Positions 63,858-64,000 of a DNA stretch of 64,000 nt are shown here, in pieces (positions within the stretch are counted from its first letter, which is position 1; each line of letters opens with the position of its first letter). The notes below the pieces were generated by a model, which was not told the origin of the DNA, made no database searches, and saw nothing but the letters and a program-made list of their open reading frames with translations. Position numbers and translations under genes: made by a program. This DNA is from Winogradskyella luteola (GTDB lineage Bacteria; Bacteroidota; Bacteroidia; Flavobacteriales; Flavobacteriaceae). The stretch is taken from NCBI RefSeq assembly GCF_019203985.1, contig NZ_JAGSPD010000011.1:1-64000 (forward strand). The letters are read 5' to 3'.

Positions 63858-63999
63858 AGATTAAGGTTGTAAAGTCTTCGTTTAATAAAATAGTGTTGTT
63901 TTCGACTGAAAGTTCAGTCATTTTGTTGTTTTTGAATTGCTTTGACACTTTAATTTCGTGGCCATATTTAAGCTTTTGTTTGGCACAGAATTCAAAAAA
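63838..63999 (-). CDS. DtxR/MntR-family metalloregulator, C-terminal end (partial)
   Basis: The minus-strand frame entering from the right edge gives 53 residues (FFEFCAKQKLKYGHEIKVSK...TTLIYVNEIN) and a TAA at 63838-63840. This matches the C-terminal SH3/FeoA-like domain of DtxR-type iron- or manganese-responsive repressors, where a G-x-x-I-x-V strand is typical. It overlaps the next gene by 20 bases (63838-63857), consistent with a mntR-led operon for metal uptake. The N-terminal DNA-binding part is outside the window. Confidence 0.65.
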   Translation of the reverse strand, partial: FFEFCAKQKLKYGHEIKVSKQFKNNKMTELSVENNTILLNEDFTTLIYVNEIN

Positions 64000-64000
64000 T

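Overview
The window comes from a marine-type member of the Flavobacteriaceae (Bacteroidota). The evidence is the gliding-motility lipoprotein GldH, a type IX secretion C-terminal signal, a GLPGLI-family protein, lipoproteins with Asp/Asn-rich starts, a fused HemC-HemD protein, AT-rich DNA, and many promoters of the Bacteroidota form TTG-N19-TAnnTTTG or at least its TAnnTTTG part. Genus was not determined. No rRNA, tRNA or CRISPR array was seen.

Layout. 1-2.2 kb: end of an IS6-like transposase, a small membrane protein, trpS and an acyltransferase. 2.3-6.4 kb: a lipoprotein / ECF sigma factor / membrane-anchored barrel operon, recA, and an intergenic stretch that looks like a sigma-ECF-driven small RNA. 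6.4-14.2 kb: trhO, a radical SAM protein, ricT-gldH-PBP1A, and both subunits of a 3-oxoacid CoA-transferase. 14.6-25.6 kb: an oligopeptide ABC ATPase, a 1407-residue secreted enzyme with FN3 modules, and a minus-strand housekeeping block (CNNM/CBS protein, MGMT, DUF4442, serine hydrolase, exonuclease). 25.6-28.7 kb: an accessory island with a broken coiled-coil gene and four co-directional genes of unknown function.

29-49.6 kb holds most of the heme pathway: hemA, hemC-hemD (fused), hemE, hemF and hemB on the minus strand, interleaved with trkH, an EI24 protein and a GNAT, then hemH and hemJ on the plus strand. Only hemL is missing from the set converting glutamyl-tRNA to protoheme. An AraC regulator faces hemA. 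49.7-64 kb: an orphan NtrY-like kinase, a crotonase, a radical SAM protein, a second AraC regulator, an HD hydrolase, an acyltransferase, a bacilliredoxin, a DnaJ/TerB protein, and an Mn/Zn/Fe uptake system (DtxR-family repressor end, outer-membrane protein, binding lipoprotein, ATPase, two permeases).

The most striking object is at 30112-31626. A complete REP-associated tyrosine transposase (RAYT) is fused in frame to coproporphyrinogen III oxidase (HemF). The linker is encoded by two inverted REP palindromes, and a third REP lies just upstream. The usual HemF start position reads ATA, so this heme enzyme appears to be made only as a fusion with the transposase. Other notable signals are a 28/30-identical ECF-type promoter pair around recA (with a third related copy at 57.95 kb), a structured hemH leader, a 17-nt leader motif shared by two loci, a miniature four-helix-bundle element inside the hem cluster, and several families of dispersed palindromes sitting against gene starts and ends.
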